Source of the DNA: WHSW01 sp033856255
GTDB taxonomy: Bacteria > Actinomycetota > Thermoleophilia > Solirubrobacterales > 70-9
DNA: 64,000 nucleotides
Direction of reading: 5' to 3'
NCBI GenBank assembly: GCA_033856255.1
Contig: JAWVFH010000027.1
Span: 62,001 to 126,000, forward strand
Made by a program: the position numbers and the translations under genes. The notes under the pieces are model-generated. The model had not been told where the DNA came from and searched no databases. It was given only the letters and a program-made list of their open reading frames with translations. This document shows, piece after piece, positions 50,362 through 58,965 of the stretch (position 1 is the stretch's first letter; the number at the start of each line of letters is the position of its first letter).

Positions 50362-51534
50362 GATCAGCGAGTCGACGACGATTTCGAGCGCGCTGTCGAC
50401 GTCGTCGTCGGTGACCACCAGCGGGGGCAGGAAGCGAAGCATCCCCTCGCCCGGGACGTTGAGCACCAGACCGCGCTCGAGGGCCCGGGCGGCGACCGCC
50501 TGCGCGTCGACGCCCTCCGCGAGGCTGACGCCGACCATCAGGCCGCGGCCGCGCACCTCGTCGATCGACTCGATCTCGCGCAGGCCGGTCCGCAGGCGTT
50601 CGCCGGTCGCCGCGACCCTCGCCAGCAGATCGGGGTCGTCGATCACGTCGAGCGCCGCCAGGGCGGCGGCGGCGCAGATCGGAGCGCCGGCGAAGGTCGA
50701 GCCGTGGTCGCCGCGGCCGAGGACGCCGGCGAGCTCGGGACCGGTGACCACGGCGCCCACCGGCAGGCCCCCACCGAGGGCCTTGGCCGCCGTGAGCGCG
50801 TCCGGGCGCACCGGCAGCTGCTCGTAGGCCCACAGGGTCCCGGTCCTCCCCATCCCGCACTGGACCTCGTCGAAGACCAGCGCGGCGCCCACCGAGTCGC
50901 AGGCCTCGCGGGCGGCGACCAGCACGTCGTCGGCGATCGGGAAGATCCCGGCCTCGCCCTGGATCGGCTCGATCATCACCGCCGCGGTCCGCGGCCCGAC
51001 GGCGTCGCGCAGGGCATCGGGGTCATCGCGGGGGACGGCGACGAAGCCGGGCGGCAGCGGTCCGAAGAGGTCCTCGCGGGCGAGCTTCGGGGTCGCCGCC
51101 AGGGCGGCGAGGGTGCGGCCGTGGAAGGCGCCCTCGAGGCTGACGATCTCGGGCCGCTCGATCCCGGCCAGATGGGCGCGCTTGCGGACCAGCTTGATCG
51201 CGCACTCGCTCGCCTCGGCGCCGGAGTTGCAGAGGAAGACCCTGCCGCCGAGGCTGGATTCGGCCAGCCGCCGGCTCAGCCGCATCGCCGGCTCCGAGTA
51301 GAAGAGGTTCGAGGAGCCCGCGAGCCGGCCCGCCTGCTCGGTGATCGCGGCGACGATCCGCGGGTGGCAGTGGCCGGCGTTGTGGACCGAGAGGCCGGCG
51401 AAGAAGTCCAGGTACTCCCTGCCCTCGGCGTCCCATAGCCGGACGCCGTCGCCCCGCACGAACTCGACCGGCGCCCGGGCATAGGTGTCGATGGCGTAGC
51501 GGGCCTCCAGGCCCCGCAGCTCCTCGACGCTCAT
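50359..51534 (-). CDS. argD: Acetylornithine aminotransferase
   Basis: PLP-dependent class III aminotransferase converting N-acetylglutamate semialdehyde to N-acetylornithine, 391 residues. Signatures are FLCNSGAEASECAIKLVRK, LVFDEVQCGMGRTGTLWAYE and the PLP lysine in LTAAKALGGGLPVGAVV. ATG 51534 overlaps the argB stop by four bases. Last gene of the arg segment. Confidence 0.96.
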   Translation of the reverse strand: MSVEELRGLEARYAIDTYARAPVEFVRGDGVRLWDAEGREYLDFFAGLSVHNAGHCHPRIVAAITEQAGRLAGSSNLFYSEPAMRLSRRLAESSLGGRVFLCNSGAEASECAIKLVRKRAHLAGIERPEIVSLEGAFHGRTLAALAATPKLAREDLFGPLPPGFVAVPRDDPDALRDAVGPRTAAVMIEPIQGEAGIFPIADDVLVAAREACDSVGAALVFDEVQCGMGRTGTLWAYEQLPVRPDALTAAKALGGGLPVGAVVTGPELAGVLGRGDHGSTFAGAPICAAAALAALDVIDDPDLLARVAATGERLRTGLREIESIDEVRGRGLMVGVSLAEGVDAQAVAARALERGLVLNVPGEGMLRFLPPLVVTDDDVDSALEIVVDSLI

Positions 51535-52385
51535 GGGCTGACCATGGTGCCGATGCCGGCGTCCGTGAACAGCTCCAGGAGCAGCGAGTGCGGACGGCGG
51601 CCGTCGATGATGTGGGCCGAGCCGACGCCGCCGCGGATCGCCTCGGCGCAGGCGCCGAGCTTCGGCCGCATGCCCCCGGTGACCGATTCCAGCGCCGCCT
51701 CGACCTCGTCGACGGTCGCCCGCGAGTTCAGTGAAGTCTCGTCGGCCGGGTCGGCGAGCCAGCCGGCGACGTCGGTGAGGAAGATCGCCTTGTGGGCGGT
51801 CAGCGCCGCGGCCACCTTGCCGGCCGCGGTGTCGGCGTTGACGTTGTAGGAGTTCCCGTCGTTGTCGACGCCGACCGAGGCGATCACGGGTATGTAGTCG
51901 GCGGCGATGTGGTTGAGGACGTCGACCGAGACGGTCTCGATCTCGCCGACGAAGCCGAACTCGTCCGCGCGCGCGTGGGGGCGGATCTCGAACAGGGCCC
52001 CGTCCTCGCCCGAGAGGCCGACCGCGGGCTGGCCGTGGCGGTTCAGCCTCATCACGATGTCGGAGTTGACCTTGCCGAGCAGGACCATCTTCGCCACCTC
52101 GACCGTTTCCGGGTTGGAGACGCGGACGCCCTCGACGAACTTGACCTCCATCCCGAGGCGCTCCATGTACTCGGTGATCTCGGGGCCGCCCCCGTGGACG
52201 ATCACCGGGTTGAGGCCGACGTACTTGAGCAGGACGACGTCGGTGGCGAAGCCGTCGCGGAGCACCTCGTCACTCATCGCCGCGCCGCCGTACTTGATCA
52301 CCACCGTGCGCCCGTGGAACTCACGGATGTAGGGCAGCGCCTCGAGCAGGGTCTCAACGCTCGTCACGGGCTGTTGCTCACTCAT
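51531..52385 (-). CDS. argB: Acetylglutamate kinase
   Basis: Amino acid kinase phosphorylating N-acetylglutamate, 284 residues. Signatures are VVIKYGGAAMSDE, VIVHGGGPEITEYMERLG, YNVNADTAAGKVAAAL and SVTGGMRPKLGACAEAIRGG. The N-terminal extension before the kinase fold (SVETLLEALPYIREFHG) is the type found in arginine-inhibited hexameric enzymes, so feedback inhibition is likely. It is preceded by a mini-ORF that bridges argJ and argB. Confidence 0.96.
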   Translation of the reverse strand: MSEQQPVTSVETLLEALPYIREFHGRTVVIKYGGAAMSDEVLRDGFATDVVLLKYVGLNPVIVHGGGPEITEYMERLGMEVKFVEGVRVSNPETVEVAKMVLLGKVNSDIVMRLNRHGQPAVGLSGEDGALFEIRPHARADEFGFVGEIETVSVDVLNHIAADYIPVIASVGVDNDGNSYNVNADTAAGKVAAALTAHKAIFLTDVAGWLADPADETSLNSRATVDEVEAALESVTGGMRPKLGACAEAIRGGVGSAHIIDGRRPHSLLLELFTDAGIGTMVSP

Positions 52386-52450
52386 CGGTCGTCCTTCGCC
52401 CGACCCCCGGCACGCCCGCAGGCGAAGCCGAGGACGTGGCCGGTATTCAT
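52382..52450 (-). CDS. Possible 22-codon coupling ORF between argJ and argB
   Basis: An ORF beginning MNTGHVLGFACGRAGGRAKD. Its ATG overlaps the argJ stop (ATGA) and its TGA overlaps the argB start (ATGA). It therefore spans the gap exactly and could carry ribosomes across by termination-reinitiation. Most of it consists of the 31-bp repeat. It may equally be coincidence. Confidence 0.3.
   Translation of the reverse strand: MNTGHVLGFACGRAGGRAKDDR
52410..52440 (-). repeat. 31-bp repeat, copy between argJ and argB
   Basis: A 31-base sequence (minus-strand start GCCACGTCCTCGGCTTCGCC) identical to 53939-53969 in argC, same orientation. With flanking CCGG it can fold into an imperfect hairpin (CCGGCCACGTCC against GGGCGTGCCGG). 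Confidence 0.8.
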
Positions 52451-53598
52451 GTTCGGTACTCCGCGTTGATCCGGATGTATTCGTGGGTCAGGTCGGAGAA
52501 GTACATATGTGTGCCGGCTCCGCCGCGGCCGAGGCGGATCGAGATCTCGGCCTCGTCCTGATCGGAGCCGAGCCCGCCGGCGTCGATCGCCTCCGGCCCG
52601 AGCTCGTCGAGCTGCTCGCCGGCGAGCGCCATCCCCGCCGCCTGCGCGATCCGCCCCCAGTTGGAGTCGCGACCGTAGAGCGCGGTCTTCACCAGGGGCG
52701 AGTTCGCGATCGCCCGCGCCACCCGCTCGGCCTCCCCCTCGCTGGCCGCCTCGTCGACGGCGATCCGGCCCACCCGGGTCGCTCCCTCTCCGTCCGCGAC
52801 GATCTCCAGCGCCAGCTGCAGGAGGACCGCGTCGAGCAGGCCGTCCGGCAGCGGCGCCCCCCCGGCGCCGGTCGCCTGCAGCAGGACCGTGTCGTTGGTG
52901 CTCATCTGGCCATCGACGGTGATCCGCTCGAACGAGCGGCCCACGGCGGCGCGTAGCGCCGCCTCCGGCTCAGCGACCTCGGCGTCCGTCTGCACGAAGC
53001 AGAGCATGGTGGCGAACCCCGGCTGCATCATCCCCGCCCCCTTTGCCTGGGCGGAGACCGTCACCCCGCCGGCGGTGACGGTGCACGCCTTCGGGCCCCG
53101 GTCGGTGGTCAGGATCGACTCGGCGAACTCACCCGCCCCGTCGCCGCGCAGGGCCGCCGCGGCCTCGCCGACGCCGCGGATCACGTCGTCGACCAGCAGC
53201 GGCACCCCGATCACGCCGGTCTCGGCGACCGCCACCGTCCGCGGCTCGACCCCGATCGCGCCCGCCGCGGCGTCGCGCATCGCCAGCGCGTCGGCGTAGC
53301 CCCGCTCGCCGGTCGCGGCGTTGGCGTTGCCGGAGTTGACTACCACGGCCCGAACCGAATCGCCGTCGCACTCGTCGCGGCAGACCCTGACCGGCGCGGC
53401 CGCCGCCGCGTTGCGTGTCAACAGCAGCCCTGAGCGGACATCGCCTCGGTCGCAGGTCAGCAGTCCGACGTCGGTTCCCCCGCCGTCCTTCAGGCCGCAG
53501 GCAACCCCGGCCGCCCGGAAGCCCGGAGCCAGCGTGGCCGGGTCGAGCTCCTCGACGCCCGGCGGCGACTCGACCCACCGCGAGCGAAAGAAGGTCAC
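52447..53598 (-). CDS. argJ: Glutamate N-acetyltransferase / ornithine acetyltransferase
   Basis: Bifunctional enzyme recycling the acetyl group from N-acetylornithine to glutamate, 383 residues. The self-cleavage site with nucleophilic Thr is in KGAGMMQPGFATML. Other signatures are VVNSGNANAATGERGYADA, ILTTDRGPKA and GRDSNWGRIAQAAGMAL. GTG 53598 overlaps the argC stop (GTGA). The presence of argJ means acetyl cycling and no need for argA or argE here. Confidence 0.96.
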   Translation of the reverse strand: MTFFRSRWVESPPGVEELDPATLAPGFRAAGVACGLKDGGGTDVGLLTCDRGDVRSGLLLTRNAAAAAPVRVCRDECDGDSVRAVVVNSGNANAATGERGYADALAMRDAAAGAIGVEPRTVAVAETGVIGVPLLVDDVIRGVGEAAAALRGDGAGEFAESILTTDRGPKACTVTAGGVTVSAQAKGAGMMQPGFATMLCFVQTDAEVAEPEAALRAAVGRSFERITVDGQMSTNDTVLLQATGAGGAPLPDGLLDAVLLQLALEIVADGEGATRVGRIAVDEAASEGEAERVARAIANSPLVKTALYGRDSNWGRIAQAAGMALAGEQLDELGPEAIDAGGLGSDQDEAEISIRLGRGGAGTHMYFSDLTHEYIRINAEYRT

Positions 53599-54635
53599 CG
53601 TAGTCCCTCGGTCTCGTCGAACCCGAGCATCAGGTTGAGGTTCTGGATCGCCTGCCCGGCCGCGCCCTTCCAGAGGTTGTCGATCGCGGCGAAGACGACC
53701 GCGCGGTCACCTGCGCTGGTCACGTGGATACGGCAGTTGTTCGTGTCCCGCACGTCACGCAACCCGGGGGGCGCGTCAACGACGTCGACGAAGGGCTCGC
53801 CCTCATAGCGCTCGGCGAACACCGCCTCGAGCTCGTCCACGGGCTCGGTCAGCTCGACGTAGCAGCTGGCCAAGAGTCCCTGATCGATCGGCAACAGGTG
53901 AGGGACAAAGGTGATCTGAGGGCCTGGACCCTTGCCGCGCACGCCCGCAGGCGAAGCCGAGGACGTGGCGCGAGTCATTCGATCCAGCTCCTGCTGGATC
54001 TCCGGGAGGTGTCGGTGGCCGTCGGTGGCGTACGGCATGAAGTTCTCGGCCAGGTTCGAGAGCGAGAGCCGCTCGCCCGCGTCGCGACCGGCGCCAGAGA
54101 CGCCGGACTTGGCGTCGATCACGACCGAATCGATCAGTCCCCGCTCGGCCAGCGGCGCCAGGGCCAGCAGGGCCGCGGTCGGATAGCAGCCGGGGTTGGC
54201 GACCAGCTCGGCGGTCCGGATCCGCTCGCGGTCGAGCTCGGTGAGCCCGTAGACCGCGTTGGCGAGCAGGTCGGGGTCGCCGTGGGGCCCGTACCAGCGC
54301 TCGTAGATCGCCGCGTCGACGAGCCGGAAGTCGGCCGAGAGGTCGACGACCTGCAGCCCCATCCCGCGCATCTCCGCGACCACGGGGGCGGCGGCCTGGT
54401 GCGGGTAGGCGACGATCGCCGCCTCGACGTCCTCGAGCAGGGTCAGGTCGAGCTCGCTGAGCTCGATCGGGCAGCGGTAGCGCGGGTAGAGGCGATCGAG
54501 CCGCGTCCCCACCTCGGCGCGAGACGTCGCCGCGAACAGCTCCAGCCGCGGATGGCGCCAGACCAGCTCCGCCGACAGCGCCCCGGCGTATCCGGTCGCG
54601 CCGGCGACGATCACCCTGTGCGTCGAATCACTCAC
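53595..54635 (-). CDS. argC: N-acetyl-gamma-glutamyl-phosphate reductase
   Basis: NADPH-dependent reductase of arginine synthesis, 346 residues. Signatures are VIVAGATGYAGALSAELVWR, VDLSADFRL, the active cysteine in VANPGCYPTAALLALAPL, and FVPHLLPIDQGLLAS. Between HRHLPEIQQELDRM and ITFVPHLLP is an extra hydrophilic segment ATSSASPAGVRGKGPGP, encoded partly by the 31-bp repeat. GTG 54635 overlaps the end of pheT by eight bases; GTGs at 54644 and 54647 are alternatives. Confidence 0.95.
   Translation of the reverse strand: MSDSTHRVIVAGATGYAGALSAELVWRHPRLELFAATSRAEVGTRLDRLYPRYRCPIELSELDLTLLEDVEAAIVAYPHQAAAPVVAEMRGMGLQVVDLSADFRLVDAAIYERWYGPHGDPDLLANAVYGLTELDRERIRTAELVANPGCYPTAALLALAPLAERGLIDSVVIDAKSGVSGAGRDAGERLSLSNLAENFMPYATDGHRHLPEIQQELDRMTRATSSASPAGVRGKGPGPQITFVPHLLPIDQGLLASCYVELTEPVDELEAVFAERYEGEPFVDVVDAPPGLRDVRDTNNCRIHVTSAGDRAVVFAAIDNLWKGAAGQAIQNLNLMLGFDETEGLR
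53939..53969 (-). repeat. 31-bp repeat, copy inside argC
   Basis: Identical to 52410-52440. Here it is read in frame as ATSSASPAGVR within a surface loop of ArgC, in a different frame from the mini-ORF copy. Confidence 0.8.
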
Positions 54636-57099
54636 GGATCGCACCACCGATCTCGGCCAGGGCCTCCTTGATCCGCTCCCGTTGCGCTGCCACCGCCTCG
54701 TCGGTCAGCGTCCGGTCGGGGGCACGGAACTCGAGTCGCAGGGCGAGGCTCTTGGTTCCCTTTTCGAGCTGCTCGCCGCGGTAGACGTCGAAGATCTCGG
54801 CTCGCTCGAGCAGGCTGCCGCCGCCGGCGCGGACCGCGTCGCGGACGCGCTCGGCCGAGACGTCGTCGGCGACGGTGACCGCCAGGTCCTGGAGCACGGC
54901 CGGATGGGTGGTCACGTCGTCGTAGGTCTCGTTCCCGATCCCGGCGGCCGCCGCCAGCGGCGCCAGGTCGAGCTCGAAGGCGACCGCGGAGGGCAGGTCC
55001 CAGGCACGGGAAACCAACGGATGCAGCTCGCCCAGCCAGCCGGCCCGCGTGCCGCCGAAGCCGGCCGCGGCGGCGCGGCCCGGGTGCAGGAACGGCTCCG
55101 GATGCGGCGTCAGCGCGAGCCCGGTCCCGAGCTCGGCCGCGAGCAGCTCGATCACGCCCTTGAGCCGGTAGAAGCCGGCGGCGTCCGCGGGCGCCGCGCC
55201 GCCGACCCACGACGGCGGCGTCAGCTCGCCGACGACCAGCCCGGCGAGACGGTGAGGCTCGCGCACCGGCGGCGGCAGCTTGCCCGAGAACTGGCCCGTC
55301 AGCGGCCCGCCCTGCGCCGGCGGCGGCTCGGCCAGGTAGGCGCGCCCGGATTCGAACAGCGCCACCCGCTCGGCGCCGCGAGCGAGGTTGTGGCGGGCGG
55401 CGTCGAGCAGCCCGCCGAGCAGCGTCGTCCGCATCAGCGCGTGCTCCGCCGAGATCGGGTTCTGGGTCGCGACCGCGGCGCGCCGCGGATCGTCGGGCGG
55501 CAGCCGCAGGCGGTCGGCGAGGCCCGGGTCGACGAACGCCCAGGCGACGACCTCGTCGAAGCCGAGGTCGCGGAGCACGTCCTCCGCCCGGCGGCGGATC
55601 GACTGCTCGCGGCTCAGCCCGCCGACGCGCTCGGGATGCCCGGGCAGGGTCCGCGGCAGCCGGTCGAGCCCGTGCAGGCGGCCGACCTCCTCGATCAGGT
55701 CGACCTCGCGGGTGACGTCGTAGTGGCGGTGGAAGGGGACGGTCGCCGTCAGGTCAGCGTCGCCCGCGGACTCGACCTCGAACCCGAGCCCGCGCAGGTG
55801 GTGCTCTGACTCCGAGCGCTCGAGCTCGATCCCGAGCAGCGAGTCGAGGCGCGAGCCATGCAGCGAGATCACGTGCGCCGCCGGGATGTCGGCGGCGACG
55901 TCGATCGTCCCGGGCACCAGTCGGGCGCCGCAGAGCTCGACCAGCAGCCGCGAGGCGATCCGCTGGGCGCGCAGCGCGAGCTCTGGGTGAAGGCCCTTCT
56001 CGTTTCGGGCGGAGGCCTCGGAGCGCAAGCCGAGCATCGCCGACGTGCGCAGGATGTTCGCCCCGTTCCAGGTCGCGACCTCGAGCAGGACGCGGGTGGT
56101 CGCGTCGGAGACCTCGGAGACCTGACCGCCCATGATCCCCGCGATCCCGGTCGGGCGCTCGCGGTCGCAGACGAGCACCGTTTCCGCGTCGAAGCCGCGC
56201 TCGACCCCATCGAGGGTCGTCATCCGTTCGCCCTCGCCGGCGGTGCGGACGATGATCTCGCCGCCTGGAACCTTGTCGAGATCGAAGGCGTGCAGCGGCT
56301 GCGCCGTCATCAGCATCACGTAGTTGGTGATGTCGACGACGTTGGAGATCGGCCGCTGGCCGGCGGCGGCGAGCCGTGCCTTGAGCCAAGCCGGCGACGG
56401 GCCCATGGTCACGTCGGTGAAGGCGCGGGCGCTGAACCGCGGGCAGAGCTCCGGGACCTCGACGACGACCGAGGCGAGGTCCTCGACCGACCCCTCCCCC
56501 GCCGCGTCGACCTCGCCCTCCTCCCAGGGCGCGGGCGCCAGCTCGGCGCCGGTGATCGCATGCAGCTCGCGCGCCACCCCGTAGACGCCCATGCAGTCGA
56601 CCCGGTTCGGGTTCAGGTCCAGCTCGAGCACCGCGTCGGCGGTCTGCAGCACGTCGCTCAGGGGCGTGCCCGGCAGCGCGGTCGTCTCCAGGACCATGAT
56701 CCCCTCGTGCTCGTCCGAGAGCTCGAGCTCGCGCTCGGAGAGGATCATCCCGTCCGACTCGACGCCGCGCAGCTTCGCCCGCTTCAGCTTCGTGCCGTCG
56801 GGCATGACGGCGCCCGGGCGCGCCACGGCAACCGTCTGGCCGGCGGCGACGTTCGGGGCCCCGCAGACGATCGTCCGCGTGCCGTCGCCGTCGTCGACCT
56901 CGCAGACGCTGAGCCGGTCGGCGTCGGGATGCTTCCCCGCCGACTTGACCAGCCCGACGACGAAGCCCTCGGTCGCGGGCACGCCGACGCGGCTGACGCG
57001 CTCGACCTCGACGGCCTTGAGCGACAGCAGCTCGGCGACCTCCTCGGGGGCGAGGCCGGGGTCGCAGTAGGAGGTCAGCCAGCTGAACGGGACCTTCAT
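54628..57099 (-). CDS. pheT: Phenylalanyl-tRNA synthetase beta subunit
   Basis: Beta chain of the (alpha-beta)2 enzyme, 823 residues. Order of domains: N-terminal tRNA-binding OB domain (VVGLVKSAGKHPDADRLSVC), B1/B5 domains, B3/B4 editing domain (MGVYGVARELHAITGAELAP), catalytic-like core, and C-terminal ferredoxin-like anticodon-binding domain (FDVYRGEQLEKGTKSLALRL). It begins ten bases after pheS with a GAGGAC ribosome site and overlaps argC. Confidence 0.97.
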   Translation of the reverse strand: MKVPFSWLTSYCDPGLAPEEVAELLSLKAVEVERVSRVGVPATEGFVVGLVKSAGKHPDADRLSVCEVDDGDGTRTIVCGAPNVAAGQTVAVARPGAVMPDGTKLKRAKLRGVESDGMILSERELELSDEHEGIMVLETTALPGTPLSDVLQTADAVLELDLNPNRVDCMGVYGVARELHAITGAELAPAPWEEGEVDAAGEGSVEDLASVVVEVPELCPRFSARAFTDVTMGPSPAWLKARLAAAGQRPISNVVDITNYVMLMTAQPLHAFDLDKVPGGEIIVRTAGEGERMTTLDGVERGFDAETVLVCDRERPTGIAGIMGGQVSEVSDATTRVLLEVATWNGANILRTSAMLGLRSEASARNEKGLHPELALRAQRIASRLLVELCGARLVPGTIDVAADIPAAHVISLHGSRLDSLLGIELERSESEHHLRGLGFEVESAGDADLTATVPFHRHYDVTREVDLIEEVGRLHGLDRLPRTLPGHPERVGGLSREQSIRRRAEDVLRDLGFDEVVAWAFVDPGLADRLRLPPDDPRRAAVATQNPISAEHALMRTTLLGGLLDAARHNLARGAERVALFESGRAYLAEPPPAQGGPLTGQFSGKLPPPVREPHRLAGLVVGELTPPSWVGGAAPADAAGFYRLKGVIELLAAELGTGLALTPHPEPFLHPGRAAAAGFGGTRAGWLGELHPLVSRAWDLPSAVAFELDLAPLAAAAGIGNETYDDVTTHPAVLQDLAVTVADDVSAERVRDAVRAGGGSLLERAEIFDVYRGEQLEKGTKSLALRLEFRAPDRTLTDEAVAAQRERIKEALAEIGGAIRE

Positions 57100-57109
57100 C
57101 GCCGTGTCC

Positions 57110-58216
57110 TCATGCGAACTGCCTCAGGAAGCGGACGTCGTTCTCGAAGAACAGGCGCAGATCGGGGATCCCGTGCTTGAGCATCGCGATCCGCTCGATC
57201 CCCATCCCGAACGCGAACCCCTGCGTCGTCTCCGGGTCGTACTCGCCCCCGACGAACCCGTACACGTTCGGATCCACCATCCCGGCGCCGAGGATCTCGA
57301 TCCAGCCGGTGCCCTTGCAGAGCGGGTCGCGGCCGCCGCCGGGCAGGGTGCCGGTGCCGTCGCAGGCGAAGCAGGAAACGTCGACCTGGACCGAGGGCTC
57401 GGTGAACGGGAAGTAGTCGGGCTTCAGCCGCGTCCTGCGCTGCGGGCCGAAGAGCGCCTTCGCCGCGTGCTCGAGCGTCCCCGCCAGGTCGGTGAGCGAG
57501 ATCCCCTCGGCGACCGCGAGGCCCTCGACCTGGCGGAACATCGGCGAGTGGGTGGCGTCGATCGTGTCGCGCCTGTAGACGGTCCCCGGAACGATGATGA
57601 AGATCGGCGGCTCCTGAGCCTCCATCGCCCGGACCTGCATCGGCGAGGTGTGGGTGCGCAGCAGCACCTCCCGCGGCCCGGGCGGCAGGCCGCGCTCGTT
57701 GAGCACGCCCTCAGGCAGCGTCTCGGGGTCGGCGTAGAAGCTGTCCTGGACCTGGCGCGCCGGGTGCCCGGGCGGGTGGTTGAGGGCGGTGAAGTTGTAG
57801 AAGTCGTGCTCGACCTCCGGCCCCTCCATCACCCGGTAGCCGAGGCCGACGAAGATGTCCTCGATCTCGCGCCGCGTCCGGGTCAGCAGGTGCAGGTGTC
57901 CCGCGGCCACGGGTGGCGCGCCGGGCAGCGTGACGTCGATCGCCTGGTCGCCGAGCGCCGCCTCGATCTCGGTCGCCTCGAGCTCCTCGCGCCGCGCCTC
58001 GAGCTCGGACTCGAGCGCCTCGCGAGCGGCGTTGGCGGCGGCGCCGACCGGCCCGCGCTCGCTCGGCTCGAGCTCGGCGATCCCGCGCAGGATCCCGGTC
58101 AGCTCCGACTTGCGCCCCAGGAAACGGACCCGCAGGGCCTCGAGGGCGTCGGCGTCGGCGGCGGCCTCGATCGCGCTCGATGCGTCGCCGCGCAGGTTGT
58201 CGATCTTGTCCAGCAT
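57110..58216 (-). CDS. pheS: Phenylalanyl-tRNA synthetase alpha subunit
   Basis: Class II catalytic chain, 368 residues. N-terminal coiled coil (LRVRFLGRKSELTGILRGIA), then motif 2 (LLRTHTSPMQVRAM, TVYRRDTIDATHSPMFRQVE) and motif 3 (GFAFGMGIERIAMLKHGIPD). ATG 58216 overlaps the preceding stop (TGATG), so it is coupled to the rRNA methyltransferase gene. Longer upstream reading is only an open frame. Confidence 0.97.
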   Translation of the reverse strand: MLDKIDNLRGDASSAIEAAADADALEALRVRFLGRKSELTGILRGIAELEPSERGPVGAAANAAREALESELEARREELEATEIEAALGDQAIDVTLPGAPPVAAGHLHLLTRTRREIEDIFVGLGYRVMEGPEVEHDFYNFTALNHPPGHPARQVQDSFYADPETLPEGVLNERGLPPGPREVLLRTHTSPMQVRAMEAQEPPIFIIVPGTVYRRDTIDATHSPMFRQVEGLAVAEGISLTDLAGTLEHAAKALFGPQRRTRLKPDYFPFTEPSVQVDVSCFACDGTGTLPGGGRDPLCKGTGWIEILGAGMVDPNVYGFVGGEYDPETTQGFAFGMGIERIAMLKHGIPDLRLFFENDVRFLRQFA

Positions 58217-58914
58217 CAGGCTTCGCCCTCGGCGGCGGCCGACGATATCCGTCCCAGCGCGATCGCAGCCGCGGCGGCGACGTTCACCGACTCGACGCCG
58301 GGCCGCAGCGGAATCGTCCAGAGACGGTCGCAGGCGGCGGCGACCTCCGCGGGCAGCCCCTCGCGCTCGCCACCCAGGCACAGACAGCCGACCGTCTCCG
58401 TGTCGGGCGCGGCGCCGCCATGCGCGACCAGCCCGATCAGCGGCCGCTCCAACGTAAACGGTGTCTGACCCCTGCACGGCGGCTTGGCGAAGATCGAGCC
58501 CATGCTCGCACGCACGGCCTTCGGCCCGAACGGGTCGGCACAGCCAGGCGCCAGGACCACCGCCGAGTCGAGCAGGCCATGCGCGGTGCGGACGATCGTC
58601 CCGACGTTCCCGGGATCGCCGACCCCGTGCAGGGAGACCCGCGCGCCCTCAGGCTCACCCCAGGCGCACCGGTAGACGCCGATCACCCGCGTCCCCGACC
58701 CCAGCGTCGAAACGGCGTCCAGCAGCGCCGGCTCGACGTCCTCGCCGGCGCGGAGCACGAACTCCGGCTCCCGGCCGGCCGCCTCCGCGGCCGCGACCAG
58801 ATCCTCGCCCTCGGCGACGAACAGCCCCTCGCGCTCGCGGTGCTTGCGCTCCGCGAGCTTGCGGATCAGCTTCAGCTTCTCGTTGTCCTTGCTCGTGATC
58901 ATCTCTTTGCTCAC
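58216..58914 (-). CDS. SpoU-family RNA 2'-O-methyltransferase
   Basis: TrmH/SpoU-type knot methyltransferase, 232 residues, with an N-terminal substrate-binding part (KLKLIRKLAERKHREREGLF). SAM-knot motifs are GVGDPGNVGTIVRTA, GSIFAKPPC, and LCLGGEREGLP with IPLRPGVESVNVAAAAAIAL. This gene commonly lies between rplT and pheS. GTG 58914 touches the T-run of the upstream terminator; ATG 58902, after AAAGAG, may be the true start. Between motifs, residues RGQTPFTL come from an inserted palindromic-repeat fragment (58451-58472). Confidence 0.92.
   Translation of the reverse strand: MSKEMITSKDNEKLKLIRKLAERKHREREGLFVAEGEDLVAAAEAAGREPEFVLRAGEDVEPALLDAVSTLGSGTRVIGVYRCAWGEPEGARVSLHGVGDPGNVGTIVRTAHGLLDSAVVLAPGCADPFGPKAVRASMGSIFAKPPCRGQTPFTLERPLIGLVAHGGAAPDTETVGCLCLGGEREGLPAEVAAACDRLWTIPLRPGVESVNVAAAAAIALGRISSAAAEGEA
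58451..58472. repeat. Half palindromic repeat element inside methyltransferase gene
   Basis: AACGTAAACGGTGTCTGACC plus CC matches the left part of the palindrome at 63755-63785 at 17 of 22 positions. It is translated in frame as part of CRGQTPFTLE. Confidence 0.55.
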
Positions 58915-58940
58915 AAAAAAGGGCGCCTCGTGGGGCGCCC
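58915..58940 (-). terminator. Intrinsic terminator after rplT
   Basis: On the minus strand GGGCGCC (58940-58934), a six-base loop, GGCGCCC (58927-58921), then six T. It follows the rplT stop by 26 bases and sits directly before the methyltransferase start. Readthrough or a hidden promoter must supply the downstream pheST-arg genes. Confidence 0.8.
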
Positions 58941-58965
58941 GTGGAAAGTCGTCTTGGCGGTCAGC

